A stretch of 14,085 nucleotides of DNA. It comes from Alphaproteobacteria bacterium. Its GTDB lineage: Bacteria > Pseudomonadota > Alphaproteobacteria > Sphingomonadales > Sphingomonadaceae. The stretch covers positions 1 through 14,085 of the forward strand of contig JAHJWA010000043.1 in the NCBI GenBank assembly GCA_018828205.1, read 5' to 3'. Made by a program: the position numbers and the translations under genes. Under the pieces are notes generated by a model, which was given only the letters and a program-made list of their open reading frames with translations, did not search any database and was not told where the DNA came from. Below are positions 1 through 6,804 of this stretch, piece after piece. Each line of letters begins with the position of its first letter. The stretch's first letter is position 1.

Positions 1-459
1 CTGGCCGCGCTGCTTCTGAGCCACCGTCATGTCCGCGATAAACAGGATTTCGCCCGTGTGCGGATGGGCAGCCGTTTTGCCTATATGGGGCTGGTCTCCC
101 CGGCCGCCTTCGTCGCAGTCGGCGCGGGCGGCGCGCTGCTGTTTGTGGCCGATGCGCTGCATCCCTGGATGTTCGTCAAGCTGGCGGCGGTCGGCGTGCT
201 GGTGGGCGCGCATATGCAATACGGCTATGTGCTCGCCCATCTTGCCGACGAGGATGCGAAGGGGCCCACGCTGCGGATTCTCGCGATCGGTTGGTCGGTG
301 GTGATCTCGGCCGGTGCGATCCTGTTTCTTGTGCTGGCCAAGCCGGTGATACCGGTGGGTTTCATTCCCGACTGGCTCAGCGAGCCGGGTCTCTTGCAAC
401 GCCCGGCAAGTCCGGTCGGTCCTCCGCCTCCGGCTCGTCCTTCTCTTCCGCGATCATGA
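1..459 (+). CDS. CopD/HemJ-like membrane protein, 3' part
   Basis: The frame is open from the first base, so the start lies outside the window and only about the last 152 residues are seen. The visible part has an LLSHRH segment at the left edge and then three hydrophobic helices. The last helix is followed by VLAKP near the C-terminus, and a conserved-looking Lys precedes the second helix (VKLAAVG). This layout resembles the CopD copper-resistance / HemJ (UPF0093) membrane family, whose members bind heme or handle copper or protoporphyrinogen. Genes of this kind are often found beside heme-copper oxidase genes, as here, so a role in oxidase cofactor supply is plausible but inferred. The Pro-rich tail (SPVGPPPPARPS) overlaps the end of the convergent DUF2231 gene by 83 bases, so the natural C-terminus could be shorter in relatives. 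Family assignment is moderate; the exact function is unknown. Confidence 0.7.
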   Translation: MAALLLSHRHVRDKQDFARVRMGSRFAYMGLVSPAAFVAVGAGGALLFVADALHPWMFVKLAAVGVLVGAHMQYGYVLAHLADEDAKGPTLRILAIGWSVVISAGAILFLVLAKPVIPVGFIPDWLSEPGLLQRPASPVGPPPPARPSLPRS

Positions 460-916
460 CACCCATCTGATGCTCGAACACCAGCTTTCCTCCCTGCCAG
501 CCGGCCAGGCCGACGAACACCAGTCCGCCAAGCGAGAGCATCATGCCCCAGGGCAGGATTGCCGCCTGCGGGTCGAACAGTCGCAGGCCCCAATTGGCGC
601 CGATCACGCTGAGCAGCATCATCGCGGCCACCGCATGCGTCCAGCTTTCGGGCCGTCGGCGGATGCCGGGACCGGAGAGCAGTTCGGCGGTGCCGGCGAG
701 CCCGGCGATCACGCCGAGGACGAAGCCCCAGCCGCTGGTCCACAGACCGACCCGGGCGAAGAAGGGATCGCCCAGCAGCCACCACATCAGATCCGCCCCC
801 AGCGTCGCCACCACCAGCGCGATCGGGAAGGTGACCAGCATGGCATGAATCGGGTGGCCGAGCAGCGCGATACGCGAGCCCACGCCGATGTTCGCAGCTT
901 CGTCGAGTTTCGCCAT
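377..916 (-). CDS. DUF2231 family membrane protein
   Basis: This encodes a 179-residue protein with four predicted membrane helices. It starts MAKLDEAANIG, carries the GHPIHAMLVTFPIAL signature near residues 20-34 that is typical of DUF2231, and ends in an acidic cytosolic tail (EEKDEPEAEDRPD). The start at 916 is chosen because the next Met (residue 26) would cut into the family motif. No good Shine-Dalgarno sequence is visible, and the in-frame sequence continues open upstream without another sensible start. DUF2231 proteins have no established biochemical role but are often found with heme, copper or cytochrome oxidase genes, which fits the divergent coxB gene here. Its start codon lies inside a CATG that also forms an ATG on the other strand. 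Its 3' end overlaps the CopD-like gene. Confidence 0.75.
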   Translation of the reverse strand: MAKLDEAANIGVGSRIALLGHPIHAMLVTFPIALVVATLGADLMWWLLGDPFFARVGLWTSGWGFVLGVIAGLAGTAELLSGPGIRRRPESWTHAVAAMMLLSVIGANWGLRLFDPQAAILPWGMMLSLGGLVFVGLAGWQGGKLVFEHQMGVMIAEEKDEPEAEDRPDLPGVARDPAR

Positions 917-931
917 GCCCGACCAACGCGC

Positions 932-1708
932 CTGCGCGCAAAGGGTTGCCGAGCGCTGTTCGGTCTCGCCGCGGGCGCGCTGGCGCTGGGCGGCTGCGCG
1001 GGCGAGCTGTCGATCCTCGAGCCCGCCGGCCCCGCGGCCGAGCGGGTCGCGACGCTGTGGTGGATCATGCTGGGCGGCGCGCTGGTGATCCTGACCGGGG
1101 TCATGGGCACCGCGCTCTACGCGCTGCGCCCCGATCGCGGCACGCGGCAATTCTCCGAGCGCCGGGTGCTGATCGGCTGGGGGCTGATGTTTCCTTTCGC
1201 CACCCTGCTCGCGCTGATGGCGGCGGCTTTCTGGCGCGGCGAACAATTGCTCGCCCGCGCCGAGACCGAAGACACGATCGGCGCGCATTCGCAGCAATGG
1301 CTGTGGAGCTTCGCCTATCCCGATGGCAGCCGGACGCAGAACGTCCTCCATGTCGTCGCCGGCGAGGAGTTCACGCTCGCGCTCACCAGCGGCGACGTGA
1401 TCCACAGCTTCTGGGTCCCGCGGCTGGGCGGCAAGATGGACGCGATCCCCGGCAAGGTGAACCGGATGCGGCTCGAGGCCGATGCGCCCGGAACCTATCG
1501 CGGGATCTGCGCCGAATATTGCGGCATCGGCCACGCGCATATGGAATTCGAGATCCGCGCGCACGCGCCCGCCGACTACCAGGCGGCGCTCGCGGCGGAC
1601 AGCGTACCGGGCGATAGCGAACCGGTGCTGGAACAACGCTCCGCACCGGCGGCGCGGATCATCGAAAACTGGGCAGATTACCTGCTCGAATGGTTGGGAG
1701 TGCAATGA
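932..1708 (+). CDS. coxB: Cytochrome c oxidase subunit II (lipoprotein)
   Basis: Subunit II of an aa3-type heme-copper oxidase; it takes electrons from cytochrome c at its CuA centre. After a lipoprotein signal ending LALGGC there are two membrane helices and then a periplasmic cupredoxin domain. Numbering from codon 932, the CuA ligands are His158 (VIHSFW), Cys193, Glu195, Cys197, His201 and Met204 (CAEYCGIGHAHM). The aromatic QWLWSF segment is the usual electron-entry patch. There is no CXXCH, so no fused cytochrome c domain. The start is uncertain: CTG at 932 gives a textbook 21-residue lipoprotein signal but has no clear ribosome binding site. The nearest in-frame standard starts (ATG 845, GTG 854) would add 26-29 residues antisense to DUF2231 and place the lipobox Cys near residue 50. 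The stop overlaps the coxA start (ATGA), indicating translational coupling. Confidence 0.9.
   Translation: MRAKGCRALFGLAAGALALGGCAGELSILEPAGPAAERVATLWWIMLGGALVILTGVMGTALYALRPDRGTRQFSERRVLIGWGLMFPFATLLALMAAAFWRGEQLLARAETEDTIGAHSQQWLWSFAYPDGSRTQNVLHVVAGEEFTLALTSGDVIHSFWVPRLGGKMDAIPGKVNRMRLEADAPGTYRGICAEYCGIGHAHMEFEIRAHAPADYQAALAADSVPGDSEPVLEQRSAPAARIIENWADYLLEWLGVQ
1696..1700 (+). promoter_or_regulatory. Ribosome binding site for coxA
   Basis: GGGAG lies four bases before ATG 1705, inside the coxB 3' end. It decides the start in favour of 1705 over the in-frame ATG at 1690, which lies upstream of this site. Confidence 0.6.
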
Positions 1709-4221
1709 GCGAGGCCGCACACAACGAGGCGCTCGATCTCCATCACGAGCTCGAGCCGCTGTATTCCCCTCCCAGGACCCGCTTCGGCTTCCTGGCGGCG
1801 ACCAACCACAGCATCGTCGGCATCCGCTTTATGGTAACCGCGATCGCCTTCTTCCTGATCGGCGGCGTGCTGGCGATGCTGATGCGCGCGCAGCTGGCGG
1901 GGCCCGACACGCAATTCCTCGATCCCGGGCAATATGCGCAGGTCTTCACCATGCACGGCACGGTGATGATGTTCCTCTTCGCCATCCCGATGATCGAGGG
2001 CTTCGCGCTCTACATGCTGCCCAAGCTGCTGGGCTCGCGCGATCTCGCCTTCCCGCGGCTGAGCGCCTTCGGCTATTGGTGCTATCTCTTCGGCGGGCTG
2101 ATCCTGCTGACCGCGCTGCTGCTCGGGGTCGCGCCCGACAGCGGCTGGTTCATGTACACCCCGCTGGCGTCCAAGCCGTTCTCGCCCGGGATCAATTCGG
2201 ACATCTGGCTGGTCGGGATCACCGTGGTCGAGATCTCGGCGGTCTGCGCCGCGATCGAATTCATGGTCACCGTGCTCAAGGTACGCACCGGGGGGATGGC
2301 GCTGGGCAAGATGCCGCTGCTGGCGTGGTACCTGTGGGTCACCTCGGCGATGATGCTGGTCGGCTTCCCGCCGCTGATCCTGGGCTCGATCATGCTCGAG
2401 GTCGAACGCGCCTTCGGGCTGCCCTTCTTCGACCCCGGCGGCGGCGGCGACCCGCTGCTGTGGCAGCACCTGTTCTGGCTGTTCGGCCACCCCGAGGTCT
2501 ATATCATCTTCCTGCCCGCTGCGGGGGTCGTCTCGACGCTCCTCCCGGTCTTCGCGGGGCGGCCGCTGGTGGGCTATGCCTGGATCGTCGCCGCGCTGAT
2601 CGCGCAGGCCTTCCTCAGCTTCGGACTGTGGGTCCACCACATGTTCACCACCGGCATCCCGCATCTCAGCCTGGCCTTCTTCTCGGCGGCGAGCCTGCTG
2701 GTGGTGGTCCCGACCGCGGTGCAGGTCTTCGCCTGGCTGGCCACGCTGCTCAAGGGCAGGCCGCGCCTCGAGCTGCCGATGCTGTGGCTCTACGGCTTCT
2801 TCTTCATCTTCGTCAGCGGCGGGCTGACCGGGGTAATGGTCGCGGTGGTGCCGTTCGACTGGCAGGTCCACGACACCCATTTCATCGTCGCGCATCTGCA
2901 TTACGTGCTGGTCGGCGGCTTCGTCTTCCCGGTGCTGGCGGGACTCTATTACTGGATGCCGCAATTCATCGGGCGCCGCGGCGACCAGGGTCTGGGCAGA
3001 CTGGCCTTCTGGCTGATCTTCGTCGGCTTCAACCTGACCTTCATGATCATGCACCTGACCGGGCTGTTGGGAATGCCGCGACGGGTTTATACCTATGCCG
3101 AGGGTCTGGGCTGGGAAATCCCCAATCTGGTCTCCTCGATCGGCGGTTTCGTGATGACGATCGGCTTCGCGCTGGTGGTGATCGACATCCTGGTCCAGTG
3201 GCGCTTCGCCGCGATCAGCCCGCGCAATCCGTGGAAGGCGGGAACGCTCGAATGGGCCATGCCGACGCCCGCCCCGGCGTATAATTTTGCCAGCCAGCCG
3301 CATGTCACCGCGCGCGAGCCGATGGCTGACGAGGGTGATCTGCCCGCGAAACTCGCCACCGGGGGCGGCTATCTGCCCGGGCATCGCGGCGGCCAGCGCG
3401 ACACGCTGGGGGTCGACGGGGTAACCGGCGAGCCCGAGCAAGTCATCCTGCTGCCCGGCCCGACCTATCTCCCGCTGGTCACCGCGGCGACCATCACCGG
3501 TGCCGCACTGTGCTTCCTGTTCGGGATCTACTGGGGTGCCGCTCTGCTCGCGCTCGGAGTGCTGTGCTGCGGGCTTCGCTGGCTGTGGGACACCGGTCTG
3601 CGCCACGAGCCCGAACCCATCGACGCCGGGCTCGGCAAGCTGCTGCTCCCGCACCCGGCGGTCGCGCAGTCTCCCGGCTGGTGGGGCATGATCTTCACGC
3701 TGGTGTTCGACGCGACCTTCTTCGCCTCGCTGCTGTTCGGCTATCTCTTCCTCTGGACGATCGCGCCAAACTGGCCGCCGCCGGCCTATATCGAGCCCGC
3801 GCCGGTCATTGCGGCGCTGACCGCGCTGGCGCTCGGGCTGTCGGCCTTTGCTGCCTATCGCGCGGTCGCGGCCAACACCCGCAGCGACGCCGGGGGGACG
3901 AGGCTCTGGCTCATCGTGACGGGCCTGGCGAGCTTCGCGGCAACCGCGGGGCTGATCGCGATCCCCGTGTTCCTCGCGCCTTCGCCCACCGAGCACGCCT
4001 ATGGCGCCGCGGTGCTGATGCTCGCCGCCTATGGCGCGCTGCACAGCGGGCTGACCGCGGTTGGGGCCGGCTTCGTGTCGTTGCGGCTGGCGCGCGGCTT
4101 CCTCTCGCCGCGGCGCAGCCTCGATCTGCGCAACCTCGCGCTGTTCGGCACCTATGCCGGCGCCAGCGGCGCGGCGATCCTCGCGGCGGTCCATCTGATG
4201 CCGCTGGTCGGCTCGCTGTGA
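1705..4221 (+). CDS. coxA: Cytochrome c oxidase subunit I/III fusion
   Basis: An 838-residue fusion of the catalytic subunit I (about 1-515) and a subunit III-like part (about 587-838), joined by a Gly/Pro-rich linker. It should reduce O2 to water in the inner membrane. The ligands are all visible: heme a His84 and His399, heme a3 His397, and CuB His262, His311 and His312. Tyr266 of GHPEVY is the cross-linked Tyr, and Glu264 is present. D-channel Asp113 (SRDLAFPR) is kept, but the Asn residues expected at 102, 120 and 121 are Leu, Ser and Ala. The K-channel Lys is Gln340 (PTAVQVF). In subunit III, WWGM is followed by Asp669 where most have Glu. The start at 1705 is preferred to ATG 1690 because it forms ATGA with the coxB stop and has GGGAG four bases upstream. 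Identity as an oxidase is certain; proton pumping is not. Confidence 0.95.
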   Translation: MSEAAHNEALDLHHELEPLYSPPRTRFGFLAATNHSIVGIRFMVTAIAFFLIGGVLAMLMRAQLAGPDTQFLDPGQYAQVFTMHGTVMMFLFAIPMIEGFALYMLPKLLGSRDLAFPRLSAFGYWCYLFGGLILLTALLLGVAPDSGWFMYTPLASKPFSPGINSDIWLVGITVVEISAVCAAIEFMVTVLKVRTGGMALGKMPLLAWYLWVTSAMMLVGFPPLILGSIMLEVERAFGLPFFDPGGGGDPLLWQHLFWLFGHPEVYIIFLPAAGVVSTLLPVFAGRPLVGYAWIVAALIAQAFLSFGLWVHHMFTTGIPHLSLAFFSAASLLVVVPTAVQVFAWLATLLKGRPRLELPMLWLYGFFFIFVSGGLTGVMVAVVPFDWQVHDTHFIVAHLHYVLVGGFVFPVLAGLYYWMPQFIGRRGDQGLGRLAFWLIFVGFNLTFMIMHLTGLLGMPRRVYTYAEGLGWEIPNLVSSIGGFVMTIGFALVVIDILVQWRFAAISPRNPWKAGTLEWAMPTPAPAYNFASQPHVTAREPMADEGDLPAKLATGGGYLPGHRGGQRDTLGVDGVTGEPEQVILLPGPTYLPLVTAATITGAALCFLFGIYWGAALLALGVLCCGLRWLWDTGLRHEPEPIDAGLGKLLLPHPAVAQSPGWWGMIFTLVFDATFFASLLFGYLFLWTIAPNWPPPAYIEPAPVIAALTALALGLSAFAAYRAVAANTRSDAGGTRLWLIVTGLASFAATAGLIAIPVFLAPSPTEHAYGAAVLMLAAYGALHSGLTAVGAGFVSLRLARGFLSPRRSLDLRNLALFGTYAGASGAAILAAVHLMPLVGSL

Positions 4222-4553
4222 CCGCCGGTCCGCGCCCGACCAACAGCGAGGCCGCGGGTCTCGTCGCCGGTTTCGCGCTGTGGTCGCTGGCGTTCCTGGC
4301 GCTTTATGGCGGCCATGGCACGCTCTGCGCTTTCGAGGCGGAAGGCGGGACTGATGCGCGCGCCGTGCTGCTCGGCATCTGGACGACGATCCTGATTGCC
4401 CAGGCTGCGCTGATCCTGTGGTTCGCAAGGCGCTGGCGCGCGTCCCCCGCCGAACTGCGTTTCATCCGCCTGGTATCGCTGGTGCTTGCCATCGCGGCGA
4501 TGGCGGCCACGGTGTGGACCGGGCTGCCCGTGGCCACGCTGACGCTATGCTGA
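4218..4553 (+). CDS. Small three-helix membrane protein of the oxidase operon
   Basis: A 111-residue hydrophobic protein. The GTG start overlaps the coxA stop as GTGA and has no ribosome binding site of its own, so translation is probably coupled to coxA. It has three predicted membrane helices: about residues 14-30 (LVAGFALWSLAFLALYG), 48-66 (LLGIWTTILIAQAALILWF) and 83-103. A Cys follows helix 1 (YGGHGTLCAFEA) and another is the last residue. I do not recognise a named family, though small proteins with a YGxHGxxCA-like segment do occur beside alphaproteobacterial oxidase genes. Its position makes an accessory subunit or assembly helper of the oxidase plausible; this is inference from context only. 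Confidence 0.75.
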   Translation: MTAGPRPTNSEAAGLVAGFALWSLAFLALYGGHGTLCAFEAEGGTDARAVLLGIWTTILIAQAALILWFARRWRASPAELRFIRLVSLVLAIAAMAATVWTGLPVATLTLC

Positions 4554-4608
4554 GCTACCGCATCTATCGGATGGGCGAAGTGTGGTGCAAAGCGGTTGCA
4601 ACGGAGCA

Positions 4609-6618
4609 ATGCCTGCAAGGAGAATTTCGCTGACCGATCCTGTCCTGACCGAAGCCGAACCTCTCGCTCGCAGCGCGCGGATCATGGTCAACCCTCCGGT
4701 GTTCATCGTTTCCGCCGCGCTTATCCTTGCCTTCGCGCTTTACGGTGCGCTTGCGCCCGATCATGCCGGGGAAGCCTTTGGACGGATCCAGAGCTTCGTC
4801 GTCGACGGGTTCGGCTGGTTGTATATTTCCTCGGTCGCCGGCTTTCTGGTGTTCGTCCTCTATCTGATGCTGAGCCGCCACGGCGAGATCAAGCTGGGGC
4901 CCGACGACAGCGAGCCCGACTACAGCTACCTCTCCTGGTTCGCGATGCTGTTCAGTGCGGGGATGGGGATCGGCCTGGTCTTCTTCGGCGTTGCCGAGCC
5001 GATCCAGCATTACGCCAGCCCGCCGATCGGAGAGGGTGGAACCGTGGCAGCGGCGCGCCAGGCGATGACGCTCACCTTCTTCCACTGGGGGCTGCACGCT
5101 TGGGCAATCTACATCGTGGTGGGGCTGGCGCTCGCCTATTTCTCCTTCCGGCGCGGACTCCCGCTGACGATCCGGTCGGCGCTCTACCCGCTCATCGGCG
5201 AGCGCATCCACGGGCCGATCGGCCACGCGATCGACATTTTCGCTGTGCTCGGGACGATGTTCGGGGTGGCGACCTCGCTGGGTCTGGGTGTGTTGCAGGT
5301 GAACGCCGGCTTCAATTACCTGTTCGGGATTTCGGTCGACATCTCGGTCCAGCTGATCCTGATCGCGTCGATAACCCTGCTGGCCACCATGTCGGTGTTC
5401 CTGGGGCTCGACCGCGGGATCAAGCGGCTGTCGGTGCTCAACATCGTTCTTGCCATAACCCTGCTCGGCTTCGTGCTGTTCACCGGCTCGACCATTTTCC
5501 TCCTCCAGGCCTTCGTGCAGAATGTCGGCGCCTATCTGGGTGAGGTCGTCCCGCGGACCTTCCGCATGTATGCCTACGAGCCCAACCCGTGGCTCGCCGA
5601 CTGGACTCTCTTCTATTGGGGTTGGTGGATCGCCTGGTCCCCCTTCGTCGGGATGTTCCTCGCCCGCATCTCGCGTGGGCGTACGATCCGCGAGTTCATC
5701 GGCGGGGTGCTGGCCGTCCCGGTGCTTTTCACCTTTCTGTGGATGACGGTCTTCGGCAACACCGCGATCGATCTCGACATGAGCGGGATCCGACCCATCG
5801 CCGCGACCGCCGCGGACAATCTTCCCGTGGCGCTGTTCGAGACGCTCTCGCAACTGCCGCTGAGTGCGGTCACCTCGCTTATCGCCACCCTGCTGGTCAT
5901 CACCTTTTTCGTCACCTCGGCCGATTCAGGGGCGCTGGTGATCGACATGATTACCTCTGGCGCAGCGGAAAATCCGCCCGTCTGGCAGCGCATCTTCTGG
6001 GCGCTCTGCGCGGGCGGCATCGCTGCGGTCCTGCTGGTGGCGGGCGGGCTGGAAGCACTCCAGACCGCCGCGATCGCGAGCGCGCTGCCTTTTGCGGTGG
6101 TGATGATCTTCATCTGCTACGGGCTGTATCGCGCGCTGCAGCTCGAACACCGCGGCTCGGCGATCGGGGCCGGCGGCATGAGCGCGGTCGCCCCCGAGCC
6201 GGAGCGAGGCTGGCAGCAGCGGCTCGCTGCGATCCTGCGCCATTTTGCCGAGGACGACATCCGGGCCTTTCTCACCGCCACCGCGCGCCCGGCGCTGGAA
6301 GCAGTCTGCGTGCAGATGCGCGACAAGGGGTATTCGCCCGCGCTGGTGCAGACTCCCGACAGCCTCGAACTGACCGTACCCCATGGCGAGCGGGGAAGCT
6401 TTTCCTACACGGTCCGCAGCCGGCCCTTCCTGCAGCCGCGCTTCGTCTGGGCCGAACCCCGCCGTGCTCAGGATGCCGAGCCGCGCCATTTCCGCGCGAT
6501 GGCTCACAGCGACGCGGACGAACAGCCACGCGACGTGTCCGGTTTCAGCCGCGAACAGGTGATCGACGACCTCCTCAGCCGCTATGCGCGCTTTCGCCAT
6601 TCCCGGCGGCTGACGTAG
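4609..6618 (+). CDS. betT: BCCT-family choline/betaine transporter, BetT-like
   Basis: A 669-residue secondary transporter for choline, glycine betaine or a related trimethylammonium compound, usually driven by protons or sodium and used for osmoprotection. It has twelve predicted helices. The glycine-rich GMGIGLVFFGVAEP substrate segment is near residue 118. FHWGLHAWAIY near residue 157 has the same W-x4-W-x2-Y spacing as the BetP aromatic box. The BCCT signature DWTLFYWGWWIAWSPFVGMF is near residue 330. The roughly 150-residue cytosolic tail ends FSREQVIDDLLSRYARF, like the tail of BetT transporters, which is involved in osmotic control. The start is unsettled: ATG 4609 has GGAG only two bases away; a strong AAGGAGA at 4617-4623 points instead to CTG 4630; GTG 4582 is also open. 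It begins 55 bases after the small oxidase-operon gene. No betAB or betI genes are present in the window. Confidence 0.9.
   Translation: MPARRISLTDPVLTEAEPLARSARIMVNPPVFIVSAALILAFALYGALAPDHAGEAFGRIQSFVVDGFGWLYISSVAGFLVFVLYLMLSRHGEIKLGPDDSEPDYSYLSWFAMLFSAGMGIGLVFFGVAEPIQHYASPPIGEGGTVAAARQAMTLTFFHWGLHAWAIYIVVGLALAYFSFRRGLPLTIRSALYPLIGERIHGPIGHAIDIFAVLGTMFGVATSLGLGVLQVNAGFNYLFGISVDISVQLILIASITLLATMSVFLGLDRGIKRLSVLNIVLAITLLGFVLFTGSTIFLLQAFVQNVGAYLGEVVPRTFRMYAYEPNPWLADWTLFYWGWWIAWSPFVGMFLARISRGRTIREFIGGVLAVPVLFTFLWMTVFGNTAIDLDMSGIRPIAATAADNLPVALFETLSQLPLSAVTSLIATLLVITFFVTSADSGALVIDMITSGAAENPPVWQRIFWALCAGGIAAVLLVAGGLEALQTAAIASALPFAVVMIFICYGLYRALQLEHRGSAIGAGGMSAVAPEPERGWQQRLAAILRHFAEDDIRAFLTATARPALEAVCVQMRDKGYSPALVQTPDSLELTVPHGERGSFSYTVRSRPFLQPRFVWAEPRRAQDAEPRHFRAMAHSDADEQPRDVSGFSREQVIDDLLSRYARFRHSRRLT
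4617..4623 (+). promoter_or_regulatory. Strong Shine-Dalgarno site near the BCCT start
   Basis: AAGGAGA is the best Shine-Dalgarno match in the upstream region, but it lies eight bases downstream of the A of ATG 4609. The only in-frame near-start at normal spacing is CTG 4630. It may mark the true initiation site. Confidence 0.4.
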
Positions 6619-6622
6619 CCGC
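6606..6622 (+). other. Small hairpin at the end of the BCCT gene
   Basis: GCGGCT and AGCCGC form a six-base-pair stem with a five-base loop that contains the stop codon. No T-run follows, so it is at most a weak transcript-end structure. The gap between this and the next gene (6619-6804) shows nothing else that I can name. Confidence 0.25.
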
Positions 6623-6794
6623 GGCTTCGCCCCGACATCCGCTCGTCCCGGCAGATTCACGCTTCGTCATGGTCGAACCGGAAAGCGGGAACGCAAAGCG
6701 CTCTACAGCCGCTGGGTTGTCGAGAGGCCCGCATCCGGCAGGTCCGCAAAGCTCCCGATCGCAGACGATTGCACGCTGCGGTCTGCGCGCAACC

Positions 6795-6798
6795 GGAG
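6795..6798 (+). promoter_or_regulatory. Ribosome binding site for the SDR gene
   Basis: GGAG lies six bases before GTG 6805 and supports that start over TTG 6769. Confidence 0.55.
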
Positions 6799-6804
6799 AC
6801 GATC

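Noticed and set aside
1690..1704. ATG 1690 as the coxA start
   Set aside because: It precedes the GGGAG site and would overlap coxB by 19 bases; ATG 1705 forms the coupled ATGA and has the site upstream.
1678..4428. Very long open frame (916 codons) antisense to the fused oxidase gene, plus a 447-codon frame antisense to coxB
   Set aside because: The translations are rich in Arg, Gln, Asp and Glu with no domain, as expected for the mirror of a GC-rich membrane gene. The plus-strand genes have complete catalytic motifs. Only the C-terminal part of the 447-codon frame, from 916, is a real gene (DUF2231).
4564..5853. 429-codon frame antisense to the BCCT transporter
   Set aside because: Same antisense artefact: polar low-complexity content and no recognisable motif, opposite a well-supported transporter.
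6688..6720. GGAAC as a general-stress (EcfG-type) -35 element before the SDR gene
   Set aside because: No CGTT or GTT lies at 16-18 bases; the nearest GGTT is 22 bases away, so the pair does not fit.
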